The notes beneath the pieces are model-generated. The model saw nothing but the letters and a program-made list of their open reading frames with translations. It was not told the DNA's origin and did not search any database. A stretch of DNA of 64,000 nucleotides from Halotia wernerae (GTDB taxonomy: Bacteria; Cyanobacteriota; Cyanobacteriia; Cyanobacteriales; Nostocaceae), in the NCBI GenBank assembly GCA_034931985.1, contig JAYGHB010000106.1, forward strand, positions 9,615 through 73,614. Reading direction: 5' to 3'. How positions within the stretch are numbered: the first letter of the stretch is position 1; each line of letters opens with the position of its first letter. Of this stretch, positions 43,296 through 52,775 are shown in pieces. The position numbers were made by a program, and so were the translations under genes.

Positions 43296-43655
43296 GACAG
43301 AGACGATTAATCGTGATTGATGCGATTAACCGTCTTTCCAGAAACGCAAAGGGACAAACAACTAGCTGTACTTACTTTTTCAAGAAATCCAGCTACACCC
43401 TTGAGTGAGTGAGCAAATGTTAGGTAATTTCAAGTAGCATCCAAGCAGCGCAGCAGCATTTTAATCCAAAATATAGGTTTTTTTGAAATGTTGTCGCCTT
43501 GCTTGTATGTCCAGTTACGGGCAAGCAAGCTCATGGCTCACCCTCGCTGCAAATGGAGAGAAAAATTAAGTAAGTCTGGGCAACTGTTGCCGCCTAAAGA
43601 TCCAGTGTCTGATAGCATATAATTTCGTTGCCAAATCCGCATTAAAGGTTAAAGT
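43296..43655. promoter_or_regulatory. Long spacer between rpsL and rpsG with a hairpin
   Basis: A hairpin at 43301-43335 (AGACGATTAATCG with CGATTAACCGTCT, one mismatch) starts just after the rpsL stop and is followed by TTT. It could be an attenuator or a processing site. The remaining 320 nt show no gene; a separate promoter for rpsG is possible. Confidence 0.45.
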
Positions 43656-44126
43656 ATGTCTCGTCGTGGTGTTATTCAAAGGCGCCCAGTTCCGCCTGAC
43701 TCTGTGTACAACAGTCGCCTTGTGAGCATGATAATTCGGCGAATTATGCATCATGGGAAGAAATCCCTAGCCGCACGCATTGTTTATGATGCCTTAAAAA
43801 CTATTGAAGAACGCACTGGCAGCGCTGCTTTGGAAACCTTTGAAAGAGCAGTGCGAAATGCTACACCTTTAGTAGAAGTTAAAGCTCGCCGAGTTGGTGG
43901 GGCAACCTACCAAGTACCAATGGAAGTACGTTCAGATCGGGGTACTACCCTAGCACTACGTTGGCTAGTGCAATTTTCTAGGTCTAGACCAGGCCGCACA
44001 ATGGCCAGTAAATTGGCTAACGAGTTAATGGACGCAGCCAACGAAAGTGGTAATGCAATTCGTAAACGTGAAGAAACACACCGGATGGCGGAAGCCAACA
44101 AAGCCTTTGCACATTATCGTTACTAA
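43656..44126 (+). CDS. rpsG: 30S ribosomal protein S7
   Basis: A 156-residue protein that nucleates assembly of the 30S head and binds 16S rRNA near the exit site. The family blocks MSRRGVIQRRPVPPDSVYNS, MHHGKKSLAARIVYDAL, GGATYQVPMEV and ETHRMAEANKAFAHYRY are all present. Length is normal. It is followed after 140 nt by fusA. Distance from rpsL suggests it may also be transcribed from its own promoter. Confidence 0.98.
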   Translation: MSRRGVIQRRPVPPDSVYNSRLVSMIIRRIMHHGKKSLAARIVYDALKTIEERTGSAALETFERAVRNATPLVEVKARRVGGATYQVPMEVRSDRGTTLALRWLVQFSRSRPGRTMASKLANELMDAANESGNAIRKREETHRMAEANKAFAHYRY

Positions 44127-44266
44127 GGGAAAAAGCGATATATCCTAACTTTATAAGCGGTAGATCGCGGACTTACAAAAACCAAGACGGTTTTCCGTAA
44201 AAGTATAGAATCTTAACAAAGAGTAATATACAAGATATCATGAGGCAAAAACTATAGGAGGCTACT

Positions 44267-46345
44267 GTGGCACGTACGATCCCGCTAGAGAGAGTACGCA
44301 ATATCGGTATTGCGGCGCATATAGATGCGGGCAAGACAACGACAACCGAGAGAATATTGTTTTACTCTGGCATAATTCATAAAATTGGTGAAGTTCATGA
44401 AGGAACTGCCGTAACCGACTGGATGGATCAGGAGCGTGAGCGAGGAATTACCATCACAGCTGCTGCGATCAGTACCAGTTGGAAAGATCATCAAATTAAC
44501 ATTATCGATACTCCAGGCCACGTTGACTTCACAATTGAAGTTGAACGTTCCATGCGCGTGTTGGATGGTGTAATCGCAGTATTTTGTTCTGTGGGCGGCG
44601 TGCAACCGCAATCAGAGACAGTGTGGCGGCAAGCAGACCGCTACAAAGTGCCTCGAATCGCCTTTATTAACAAAATGGATCGTACAGGCGCGAACTTTTA
44701 TAGAGTTCACGATCAAATGCGCGATCGCCTGCGGGCTAATGCCATTGCCATTCAACTGCCAATTGGTAGTGAAACTGAGTTCCGAGGAATCGTTGATCTA
44801 GTACGTAAGTGTGCCTATATTTACAACAACGACCAGGGAACTGACATTCAAGAAACAGAAATTCCCGCAGAACTGCAAGAAAAGGCAGAAGAGTACCGTA
44901 CCAAGCTGATAGAAGCTGTGGCAGAAACTGATGACAATCTGATGGCTAAGTACTTCGAGGGTGAAGAACTTACAGAAGATGAAATCCGTACTGCTCTGCG
45001 TAAAGGTACAACAGCGGGAAAGATTGTACCAGTGCTTTGCGGCTCGGCATTCAAAAACAAAGGCGTACAGTTGATGTTGGATGCAGTTGTAGATTACCTA
45101 CCTTCACCAACTGAAGTGCCACCAATTCAAGGCACACTGCCGAATGGCGAAACTGTAGAACGTCGGGCTGATGACAACGAACCTTTGTCAGCTCTGGCAT
45201 TCAAGATTATGGCTGACCCTTATGGCCGTCTAACCTTCGTTCGCGTTTATTCTGGTGTGCTGAAAAAAGGTAGCTATGTCCTCAATGCCACCAAGAACAA
45301 GAAAGAACGGATTTCTCGCTTGGTGATTTTGAAAGCAGATGAACGACTTGATGTCGATGAAATGCGGGCGGGAGATTTAGGAGCAGCATTAGGATTGAAA
45401 GATACCTTAACAGGTGACACTATTACTGATGAAGGATCACCAGTAATTCTGGAATCTCTATTCATTCCTGAGCCTGTAATCTCAGTGGCGGTTGAACCCA
45501 AAACTAAGAATGATATGGACAAGCTGTCCAAAGCTCTGCAATCTCTCTCAGAAGAAGATCCAACCTTCCGCGTCCACGTGGATCCTGAAACCAACCAAAC
45601 GGTGATTGCGGGAATGGGAGAGCTGCACCTGGAAATTCTGGTAGACCGGATGTTACGCGAATTCAAAGTGGAAGCTAATGTCGGTGCGCCGCAAGTAGCA
45701 TACCGCGAAACGATTCGTAAGCATGTCACCAAAATAGAAGGGAAATTCATCCGTCAAAGTGGTGGTAAAGGCCAGTACGGTCACGTTGTTATTGATCTGG
45801 AGCCAGGAGAACCTGGTAGCGGTTTTGAATTTGTTTCCAAGATAGTCGGCGGTACAGTACCCAAAGAGTACGTTGGCCCCGCAGAACAAGGAATGAAAGA
45901 AAGCTGCGAATCCGGTATTTTAGCCGGTTATCCCCTGATTGATGTCAAAGCAACACTGATCGATGGGTCATACCACGATGTAGACTCTTCAGAAATGGCT
46001 TTCAAAATCGCTGGCTCAATGGCGATGAAAGAGGCAGTAATGAAAGCCTCACCAGCCCTCTTAGAGCCTATGATGAAAGTTGAGGTCGAAGTTCCCGAAA
46101 ACTTCCTTGGGGATGTCATGGGCGACCTCAATTCACGTCGTGGGCAAATTGAGGGTATGGGATCTGATGATGGTCTGGCCAAAGTGACTGCTAAAGTCCC
46201 ATTGGCAGAAATGTTTGGCTACGCCACTGATATCCGGTCGAAGACCCAAGGTCGGGGCATCTTCTCGATGGAGTTTAGCCACTACGAAGAAGTGCCTCGC
46301 AACGTGGCTGAGGCAATCATTGCAAAAAGCAAAGGGAACGCTTAA
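44267..46345 (+). CDS. fusA: Elongation factor G
   Basis: A 692-residue translational GTPase that moves tRNAs and mRNA through the ribosome. G1 AHIDAGKTT, G3 DTPGHVDF and G4 NKMDRTG are intact, followed by domains II-V up to the SMEFSHYEEVP end. An AGGAGG-like site lies just before the ATG. It is in the str cluster between rpsG and tuf, with a 22-nt gap to tuf. Confidence 0.98.
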   Translation: MARTIPLERVRNIGIAAHIDAGKTTTTERILFYSGIIHKIGEVHEGTAVTDWMDQERERGITITAAAISTSWKDHQINIIDTPGHVDFTIEVERSMRVLDGVIAVFCSVGGVQPQSETVWRQADRYKVPRIAFINKMDRTGANFYRVHDQMRDRLRANAIAIQLPIGSETEFRGIVDLVRKCAYIYNNDQGTDIQETEIPAELQEKAEEYRTKLIEAVAETDDNLMAKYFEGEELTEDEIRTALRKGTTAGKIVPVLCGSAFKNKGVQLMLDAVVDYLPSPTEVPPIQGTLPNGETVERRADDNEPLSALAFKIMADPYGRLTFVRVYSGVLKKGSYVLNATKNKKERISRLVILKADERLDVDEMRAGDLGAALGLKDTLTGDTITDEGSPVILESLFIPEPVISVAVEPKTKNDMDKLSKALQSLSEEDPTFRVHVDPETNQTVIAGMGELHLEILVDRMLREFKVEANVGAPQVAYRETIRKHVTKIEGKFIRQSGGKGQYGHVVIDLEPGEPGSGFEFVSKIVGGTVPKEYVGPAEQGMKESCESGILAGYPLIDVKATLIDGSYHDVDSSEMAFKIAGSMAMKEAVMKASPALLEPMMKVEVEVPENFLGDVMGDLNSRRGQIEGMGSDDGLAKVTAKVPLAEMFGYATDIRSKTQGRGIFSMEFSHYEEVPRNVAEAIIAKSKGNA

Positions 46346-46367
46346 TTAGAAAAGGAAACGAGCATTC

Positions 46368-47597
46368 ATGGCACGCGCAAAGTTTGAAAGGAATAAACCT
46401 CACGTTAATATCGGTACGATTGGCCACGTTGATCATGGTAAAACTACCTTGACAGCAGCTATTACCATGACCTTAGCGGCTCTTGGTCAAGCTATTGGTA
46501 AGGGTTACGATCAAATCGATAACGCACCCGAAGAAAAGGCGCGGGGTATTACCATCAATACAGCCCACGTTGAATATGAAACCACTAATCGGCACTATGC
46601 TCACGTCGATTGCCCCGGACACGCTGACTATGTGAAGAACATGATCACTGGTGCTGCCCAAATGGATGGTGCAATCCTCGTGGTTTCTGCCGCCGATGGT
46701 CCCATGCCCCAAACCCGCGAACATATCCTGTTGGCAAAGCAGGTGGGTGTACCTAGCCTAGTTGTCTTCTTAAATAAGGAAGACATGGTAGATGATGCTG
46801 AACTACTAGAGTTAGTAGAACTGGAAGTCCGGGAACTGCTGAGTGCCTATGATTTCCCTGGCGACGATATCCCCATTGTCACAGGCTCCGGTCTGAAAGC
46901 ACTGGAAAAAATGACTGCTAACGCCAAGACACAGCGGGGAGAAGATGAATGGGTAGATAAAATCTACGCACTAATGGACGCTGTAGATTCCTACATCCCT
47001 ACCCCCGATCGCGCGATTGACAAGCCCTTCCTGATGGCTGTAGAAGATGTGTTCTCCATTACAGGTCGGGGTACTGTCGCCACCGGTCGGATTGAACGCG
47101 GTAAGGTGAAAGTCGGCGATACAGTGGAATTGGTGGGTATTAGAGACACTCGCAACACCACTGTCACTGGAATCGAGATGTTTAAGAAGAGTCTCGATGA
47201 AGGTATGGCTGGAGATAACGCAGGTGTACTACTGCGGGGTATACAAAAAGCTGACATTGAACGGGGTATGGTGATTGCTAAACCTGGTTCGATTACGCCT
47301 CACACTCAATTTGAAGGTGAAGTGTACGTCCTTACCGAAAAAGAAGGTGGTCGGAAAACTCCATTTTTCTCCGGCTACCGTCCCCAGTTCTACGTGCGGA
47401 CAACCGATGTAACTGGCACTATCAAAGCCTTCACTTCTGATGACGGTAGCGAAGCAGAAATGGTAATGCCAGGCGATCGCATCAAAATGACCGTAGAACT
47501 GATCAATGCGATCGCAATTGAGCAAGGAATGCGCTTCGCTATTCGTGAAGGTGGCCGCACCATCGGTGCTGGTGTTGTCTCTAAAATCTTGAAATAG
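46368..47597 (+). CDS. tuf: Elongation factor Tu
   Basis: A 409-residue GTPase that delivers aminoacyl-tRNA to the ribosome. GHVDHGKTT, DCPGHADY and NKEDMVDD form the nucleotide site; domains II and III follow with the usual ends (GVVSKILK). The length is typical of cyanobacterial EF-Tu. It lies 22 nt after fusA, and codon use is biased as in highly expressed genes. An imperfect hairpin (about 47680-47714) lies in the spacer before rpsJ. Confidence 0.98.
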   Translation: MARAKFERNKPHVNIGTIGHVDHGKTTLTAAITMTLAALGQAIGKGYDQIDNAPEEKARGITINTAHVEYETTNRHYAHVDCPGHADYVKNMITGAAQMDGAILVVSAADGPMPQTREHILLAKQVGVPSLVVFLNKEDMVDDAELLELVELEVRELLSAYDFPGDDIPIVTGSGLKALEKMTANAKTQRGEDEWVDKIYALMDAVDSYIPTPDRAIDKPFLMAVEDVFSITGRGTVATGRIERGKVKVGDTVELVGIRDTRNTTVTGIEMFKKSLDEGMAGDNAGVLLRGIQKADIERGMVIAKPGSITPHTQFEGEVYVLTEKEGGRKTPFFSGYRPQFYVRTTDVTGTIKAFTSDDGSEAEMVMPGDRIKMTVELINAIAIEQGMRFAIREGGRTIGAGVVSKILK

Positions 47598-47754
47598 CAC
47601 TTTTTGCCCCAATAATATCAGGAGTAGAGATGGTACAAAACCTTTCTGCTCCTTTCTCTTCCCTCTCTCAAAAAGGTGACAGGTTACAGCTTTCTATCTG
47701 TATCCCGTAACCTGTATCCTGTACCCTCAATCGTCAGAACCTAGAAAATTAAAG

Positions 47755-48072
47755 ATGGCAACTCTACAGCAGCAGAAGATTAGAATACGTTTACAGGCTT
47801 TTGACCGCCGTTTATTAGATACATCTTGCGAGAAGATTGTAGACACGGCTAACCGCACTAACGCTACAGCTATCGGACCAATTCCTTTACCAACAAAACG
47901 CAAAATCTACTGCGTGCTGCGATCGCCTCACGTAGATAAAGATTCGCGGGAACACTTTGAAACCCGCACCCATCGCCGGATTATTGACATTTATCAGCCT
48001 TCGTCTAAAACTATTGATGCTTTGATGAAACTTGATTTACCCTCAGGTGTGGATATTGAAGTCAAATTGTAG
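47755..48072 (+). CDS. rpsJ: 30S ribosomal protein S10
   Basis: A 105-residue ribosomal protein of the 30S head that also works as NusE in antitermination. It has IRIRLQAFDRRLLDTSCEKIV and REHFETRTHRRIIDIYQPSSKTIDALMKLDLPSGVDIEVKL. It is the last gene of the str cluster in cyanobacteria, as here, and is followed by a clear terminator. Confidence 0.98.
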   Translation: MATLQQQKIRIRLQAFDRRLLDTSCEKIVDTANRTNATAIGPIPLPTKRKIYCVLRSPHVDKDSREHFETRTHRRIIDIYQPSSKTIDALMKLDLPSGVDIEVKL

Positions 48073-48136
48073 TTAGTAGTTAAAAACAAATATTGACAAC
48101 TGAGAAATGAGATTTCTTAGTATAAATACTTGATTT

Positions 48137-48166
48137 GCCCTGAAATAAATTTCTTCAGGGCTTTTT
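48137..48166 (+). terminator. Rho-independent terminator of the str cluster
   Basis: An 8-bp stem (GCCCTGAA/TTCAGGGC) with a 9-nt loop is followed by five T residues, 65 nt after the rpsJ stop. Confidence 0.85.
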
Positions 48167-48173
48167 ATTGCCT

Positions 48174-48376
48174 AGGAAACAAATGATATAATTTGACACT
48201 CCCACGGTTATGAAAACATTGCTGTCGCTCGTTTTCATGCTATACCGTGAGATTCTTGGTTCATCTAGTCCACTTACCATGATTAGTTTTCCAATCACGC
48301 CAGAGATGGGTCTGTCTACAAGCTTTTTGCTCCATTGCAGAAGCCAGATTCGGTATGCCCTACCGTACTGTTTCAA
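48174..48376 (-). mobile_element. Right-end remnant of an IS200/IS605-like (TnpB-type) element
   Basis: On the minus strand the stretch ends in a long imperfect hairpin (CACGGT/ACCGTG outer arms, ATGAAAAC/GTTTTCAT inner arms, about 48203-48250), preceded by GATGAACCAAGAATCTCACG and ending GGGAGTGTCAA. From memory this matches the 3' ends of cyanobacterial TnpB elements, where the guide (omega) RNA is encoded. A full tnpB is not present. The 73-codon minus-strand frame here is not a credible protein. Confidence 0.5.
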
Positions 48377-48606
48377 CTAAACTTTGGTTTTCTGGTACTT
48401 GGGTAAGAGAAGATTTTATCCACACAAGCCTTTCTGCGTGTAACACCCTACCTTCTCCCCAGGGCAGACGCTGCGCGAACAGTTTTCCAGTTGCGTAGGC
48501 GTAAGCCTTCTCGTACAGTAGCCTTTCGGCTCTAGGTTTTTTAAGTGGTTGAATACCCTAGCCACTCAAATGATGATAGCATGTGTGAGTAGACTTGACT
48601 CACAAA
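48377..48606. repeat. Spacer with a degraded repeat
   Basis: Contains a GCAGACGCTGCGCGAACAG...GTAGCCTTTCGG segment at about 48465-48535, related to the GACGCTACGCGAAC repeats at 62330. Otherwise I see nothing that I can name. It may be part of the eroded insertion element. Confidence 0.45.
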
Positions 48607-48750
48607 ATGGAAGAAATTCGCTTAAATGTTAGGTTACCAAAGGATGAAATGAAAATTTTAGAAAGTTACGCAAAAAGAACTAAACGCACAAAGACAGATT
48701 TAGTGCGTGAGTGGATTCGTTCTCTTGAAAAGATATCTGACAGCACCTAA
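48607..48750 (+). CDS. Small ribbon-helix-helix (CopG-like) protein
   Basis: A 47-residue frame from an ATG, with the pattern of a ribbon-helix-helix DNA-binding protein: a beta strand (EEIRLNVRLPKD) followed by two helices (EMKILESYAKRT and KTDLVREWIRSLEK). Such proteins act as antitoxins or as small repressors. No toxin gene follows; a similar small gene is known to me beside TnpB elements in cyanobacteria, so it may belong to the eroded element around it. It has no good ribosome-binding site that I can see. Confidence 0.6.
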   Translation: MEEIRLNVRLPKDEMKILESYAKRTKRTKTDLVREWIRSLEKISDST

Positions 48751-48920
48751 AAGTGCTTACGCATTCATGAACCAGCGCTGTAGATAGATTTTCCGTTGCA
48801 GGCGGCTGGCGTACCCACGGCTAAAAACCAATGGGCTGTCTGCTTTAATCCTTGTAAACAAAGTACGGTAAAAGCAGAGAAAAATAAAGTTTTAAAGATT
48901 AAATTTATACCAAGGTAACA

Positions 48921-49571
48921 ATGACATCCTCTTCTAAAATTGCAGTCCGTGAACTACCTCTGTTCCCGTTACCTGAAGTAGTTCTTTTTCCGACTAGACC
49001 CTTACCCCTGCACATTTTTGAATTTCGCTACCGAATCATGATGAACACGATTTTGGAGAGCGATCGCAGGTTTGGGGTCTTAATGGTCGATCCAGTAAGA
49101 GGCACAATTGCAAATGTTGGTTGCTGTGCAGAAATCATTCATTACCAACGCTTGCCAGATGATCGCATGAAAATGTTGACTTTGGGACAGCAAAGGTTTC
49201 GTGTCTTAGAGTATATTCGTGAAAAGCCTTACCGTGTTGGCTTGGTAGAGTGGTTAGAAGACCAGCCCCCGGCTAAAGACTTACGACCTTTCGCTTCTGA
49301 AGTAGAACAACTACTGCGAGATGTCGTGCGTCTTTCAGCTAAGTTAACCGACCAAAACATCGAATTGCCAGAAGAACTACCTGATCTACCAACAGAGCTA
49401 TCTTATTGGGTTGCAAGCAACCTCTATGGTGTAGCCGCAGAGCAACAATCATTATTAGAAATGCAGGATACTATTGCTCGCTTGGAAAGAGAAGCAGAAA
49501 TTTTGACTACTACTCGTAATCATTTGGCAGCTCGTTCTGTTTTGAAAGATACTTTTAATCAGAACTCATGA
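48921..49571 (+). CDS. LON peptidase substrate-binding domain protein
   Basis: A 216-residue stand-alone LON N-terminal domain protein. The start ELPLFPLPEVVLFPTRPLPLHIFEFRYR and the middle block GVLMVDP...GCCAEI are typical. The C-terminal part (about 110-210) is helical with a coiled-coil feel. It has no AAA+ or protease domain, so it is not Lon itself; it may act as a substrate adaptor. The family is conserved in cyanobacteria and plastids. It is convergent with pheA, the stops being 39 nt apart. Confidence 0.88.
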   Translation: MTSSSKIAVRELPLFPLPEVVLFPTRPLPLHIFEFRYRIMMNTILESDRRFGVLMVDPVRGTIANVGCCAEIIHYQRLPDDRMKMLTLGQQRFRVLEYIREKPYRVGLVEWLEDQPPAKDLRPFASEVEQLLRDVVRLSAKLTDQNIELPEELPDLPTELSYWVASNLYGVAAEQQSLLEMQDTIARLEREAEILTTTRNHLAARSVLKDTFNQNS

Positions 49572-49610
49572 GTAGTCATTAGTCATTAGTCAGAACTTTT
49601 AACAACTTAA

Positions 49611-50486
49611 TTACTGCATGGCGCTGATTGACAAAATATTATAAGCGCCCAAAATTTTTAAAACTTCTGTGTGGATATTTAGTTCTGCTAAAGCCGATTG
49701 GACTCGTGCTTCGCTAGCATCTGCTTCTATGTCAATAAAAAACAAGTATTCGCCTAGCGATCGCTTGGTTGGACGAGACTCGATTCGGCTAAGATTAATT
49801 CCTCGTTGAGCAAATACTTGCAGGAGTTTGACCAATGCTCCAGGTACATTGGCAGGTACGCTGAAAGCCAAAGAAGTATGAGTCGCATTAACTGAAAACG
49901 TCTGTTCAACAGCCTCTGCTCCTACCTGACTTACCACCCAAAAACGAGTACAGTTTTCTGGATAGTCGTTAATGTTACTAGCTAATATAGGCAAGTTGTA
50001 AAGTTGGGCTGCTCTATTAGATGCGATCGCAGCTTTTGTCAAGTCCTGCTCCAGTCTTTGTAGTGCTTCAGTTGTAGAATTGGCAGGAATCATCTGTACA
50101 GTTGGGAGAAACTGCTCTAACCATCCCTGACATTGTGCTAAAGCTTGTGGGTGTGAATAAACAGTTTTAATACCATCTATACTAGTTGCACAGGAAATTA
50201 ATGCATGGGCAATGGGCATGACTAAAGCTAACTGAATTTGCAAATTGTCTAATTGCCACAGTGTATCCATCGTCATAGTTACACTCCCTTCAATAGAATT
50301 TTCCACTGGCACAACAGCTAATTGAGTGTGTCCAGCAGCAACAGCTTGGAGTGACTGAGCAATGCTAGGATAAGGGCATAAAGTAACTTCTATTCCTGTC
50401 TTTTCAGTTAACCAGTTAACATAAAAAACTGCTGCTTGTTCTGCGTAAGTGCCAGGAGGCCCTAAATGGGCAATGGATATGGTCAT
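49611..50486 (-). CDS. pheA: Prephenate dehydratase PheA
   Basis: Converts prephenate to phenylpyruvate, the committed step to phenylalanine. The 291 residues have the catalytic domain (about 1-185, with GPPGTYAEQAA, the VPVENSIEGSV motif and NCTRFWVV) and a C-terminal ACT domain (about 205-280), where ESRPTKRSLGEYLFFIDIE carries the phenylalanine-binding ESRP motif. It is a stand-alone enzyme, with no chorismate mutase fused. A cheB fragment lies 8 nt upstream. Confidence 0.95.
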   Translation of the reverse strand: MTISIAHLGPPGTYAEQAAVFYVNWLTEKTGIEVTLCPYPSIAQSLQAVAAGHTQLAVVPVENSIEGSVTMTMDTLWQLDNLQIQLALVMPIAHALISCATSIDGIKTVYSHPQALAQCQGWLEQFLPTVQMIPANSTTEALQRLEQDLTKAAIASNRAAQLYNLPILASNINDYPENCTRFWVVSQVGAEAVEQTFSVNATHTSLAFSVPANVPGALVKLLQVFAQRGINLSRIESRPTKRSLGEYLFFIDIEADASEARVQSALAELNIHTEVLKILGAYNILSISAMQ

Positions 50487-50494
50487 GGTACTTA

Positions 50495-50653
50495 TTAGTT
50501 ATAAGAATGTTTGCTGAAAAATTTTCTATTAGGTACATGAAGAACTATAATTACAGCGGCATTGAGATCTGACGGCAACTGCTTGACTAGTAAAGTTAGC
50601 GCCTCGACTCCTCCTGCCGACGCTCCGATGACAATAAGATCATGTCCAATCAT
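50495..50653 (-). pseudogene. Fragment of a CheB-type methylesterase gene
   Basis: A 52-codon minus-strand frame begins MIGHDLIVIGASAGGVEALT and continues LLVKQLPSDLNAAVIIVLHVP. This is the start of the CheB methylesterase domain, including the GASAGG motif with the catalytic Ser. The match stops after about 43 residues and the frame ends within ten more codons, in sequence leading to pheA. The His and Asp of the active site are missing, so it cannot be active. It is a remnant of a lost chemosensory gene. Confidence 0.72.
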
Positions 50654-50758
50654 TTTTGATTTCAATATAGTAGTGTTGATAACAACAGATCACAAGGGTT
50701 GGGATAGTAACCAAGTCGTAGGTAAGTCTGAATAGTTAAAAATTTTTGAAGCAGCTGT

Positions 50759-52459
50759 TTAGGTTGGACAATGATAAAGTTTGTAACTGTATTCACCAGC
50801 AGATTTCCCGGATTGGTTGTCAAGAACACAGTGCTGAGATTCCAAATTGACTTGAGTCCGGAACTCGACTAACCATAGGTCTAAAGGTCTAGGAATTTCA
50901 GTAAGTTGTTGATCAAACGCTTGCATGGCTTGGGTATAATCTTGTGTATCTGAATCTCGATGAGCCAAGAAAAACTGTAAGTTTTGAGCAGGCAGATGTG
51001 GAAATTCCCAGGCTAACCCCATCATTCTACCGGTTTGTCCGTGATGTAAGTGAGTAGTAGCAATTAGTACATTAGATTGAGATGCTTTTTGGATCAAGGA
51101 TGCAAGAAGATCAGGGCGTTGGTTTTGCAAGTAGCCTAGATTCCAAGTTACTGTTAATCCCCCAAACATTGCCATCAGCCAAATTATGCTCACTACTACT
51201 TTGCCATTCACTACCAGCCAAAACTTCTGCTGATGCGGGTTGAAATTTTGTACTCGCTGCCAACAGCCTGCCAATGCAGCACCCAATAGTAAAATTATTG
51301 CTGGCGCAAAGATAAATTGGAAACGAGCAGCCAAGGTTAAGTCCATCCCAAGACCATAGGTGAAACATAAGCACAAAGCGATCGCCCCAATTACATACCC
51401 CATCAATATTTGTATTGCTAGATAAGTATCAGGGTTGTGCTGCTGGATTTTTAGCCCATTCACAAGATGAGGCAGACTCCAAAGCAAAAATAACAAGGTG
51501 ACTATACCAGAAACAATCACAATCGCCACGGGCAAGTTTGTGAGTGCTGAAGGTAACAGCAACAGCATACTGAGTATCCAAAGTAGTAGTCGCCCTATCG
51601 GTTCTAACCATCTCACATGAGGATTGCTACTCGCTACCCAGGTTGTGAGTTCATTGCCAGGAATACGTTGTAGGGTCGGTATCCAGACAAGACCTCCCAT
51701 CAAAGTACCTAAAGCAACTATCCCAAGACGCCACAAATTAGATTGCATCGATTCTTTCTGTTTTCTGTTGTGCCAAATTTGCCTCAGTAATATCAAGCCT
51801 TCAGCACACAAAGTTAAGGTAAAAAAGTAATGGGTTGCTACCCCTAAAGAATTGATTACTACCCAAGCGAATACTACCCAAAGTGGCAAAGATTGTTGGT
51901 AATAGATACTTTGAATTGCTTTAACCAAACAACATAGAGAAGCAATTACTAGCAAAATCACCAAGGTGTAATGACGTGCATCTCTAGCCAGGAAAACCGC
52001 ATAGGGTGAAACTGCCATCATTGCTGCTGCCATCTGACCTATTAATTTAGAACGAAAGGCTAAATAGCCAAAGCCAAACATAGCAGGAATTGATGCCACC
52101 CCAAATAAAGCACTGAGCGATCGCGCTGCCCAAATTGAGGCTAGTTCCCCCGGAGGCGAAAATAATTTCATCCAAAAATGGGACAATACAAAATAGACCG
52201 GAGGATGAGTACTTTCATTAAATAAATGCTCGATGACTGCGTTGATTCCTACAGTGGGTATAGGTTGTAGTGGCTGTAACAGCACATCCGAACTAATGAC
52301 CTGATTGAGTGGTACTGTGCGAAAACTATTACCTAAGCTAAAAACTATCGTTGCACACTCATCAGTCCAAGGGGGTAGAGATGTCAGGTGCCAAAAGCGT
52401 AAACAAGTACCAATAGCCAACCATAGTAGCATTAGCAATAAATGATAGCGGTTTTTCAT
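50759..52459 (-). CDS. GT39-family glycosyltransferase (membrane)
   Basis: A 566-residue membrane protein with about twelve hydrophobic segments. The first extracytoplasmic loop carries Asp33-Glu34 (PPWTDECAT), the acidic pair that is catalytic in GT-C/GT39 enzymes such as mannosyltransferases and ArnT. A second motif, STHPPVYFVLSHFWM, follows. It should transfer a sugar from a lipid-linked donor outside the membrane; the acceptor is unknown. The C-terminal 120 residues are soluble. Confidence 0.85.
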   Translation of the reverse strand: MKNRYHLLLMLLWLAIGTCLRFWHLTSLPPWTDECATIVFSLGNSFRTVPLNQVISSDVLLQPLQPIPTVGINAVIEHLFNESTHPPVYFVLSHFWMKLFSPPGELASIWAARSLSALFGVASIPAMFGFGYLAFRSKLIGQMAAAMMAVSPYAVFLARDARHYTLVILLVIASLCCLVKAIQSIYYQQSLPLWVVFAWVVINSLGVATHYFFTLTLCAEGLILLRQIWHNRKQKESMQSNLWRLGIVALGTLMGGLVWIPTLQRIPGNELTTWVASSNPHVRWLEPIGRLLLWILSMLLLLPSALTNLPVAIVIVSGIVTLLFLLWSLPHLVNGLKIQQHNPDTYLAIQILMGYVIGAIALCLCFTYGLGMDLTLAARFQFIFAPAIILLLGAALAGCWQRVQNFNPHQQKFWLVVNGKVVVSIIWLMAMFGGLTVTWNLGYLQNQRPDLLASLIQKASQSNVLIATTHLHHGQTGRMMGLAWEFPHLPAQNLQFFLAHRDSDTQDYTQAMQAFDQQLTEIPRPLDLWLVEFRTQVNLESQHCVLDNQSGKSAGEYSYKLYHCPT

Positions 52460-52775
52460 TAATGCGATGTCAACTTAATTTTGTCCAAAAAATGCTTTTA
52501 ACAATGACAGCAAAGCCTGATGGAATCGTGACAGGAGTTATGTTTTAAAGCAATTATCATTAGCTAAAAAAAAATTATATCTTGGGTGATATATAATTTA
52601 TCTGTCTAAAGTTAGTAAACATAATTTTTAAAACTATCTCAATGCTGAAGGATAACTAAAAGCGAATATACTTTAAAAAAAATCAGAATAGATAAATATT
52701 TTTTCCTAAATTAAAATTAATAAATATAAAAAATTCATTAATAATAGAAATACATAACAATTACTTCCTGCAACT
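52460..52775. promoter_or_regulatory. AT-rich spacer between divergent genes
   Basis: About 315 bp, very AT-rich, between the glycosyltransferase and DUF1997 genes, which are divergent. Promoters for both are likely. No repeat or gene is seen. Confidence 0.4.

Noticed and set aside
48155..48376. 73-codon minus-strand frame after the str cluster
   Set aside because: It overlaps the right-end hairpin of the IS-like remnant; the translated product shows no TnpB zinc-finger or RuvC motif.
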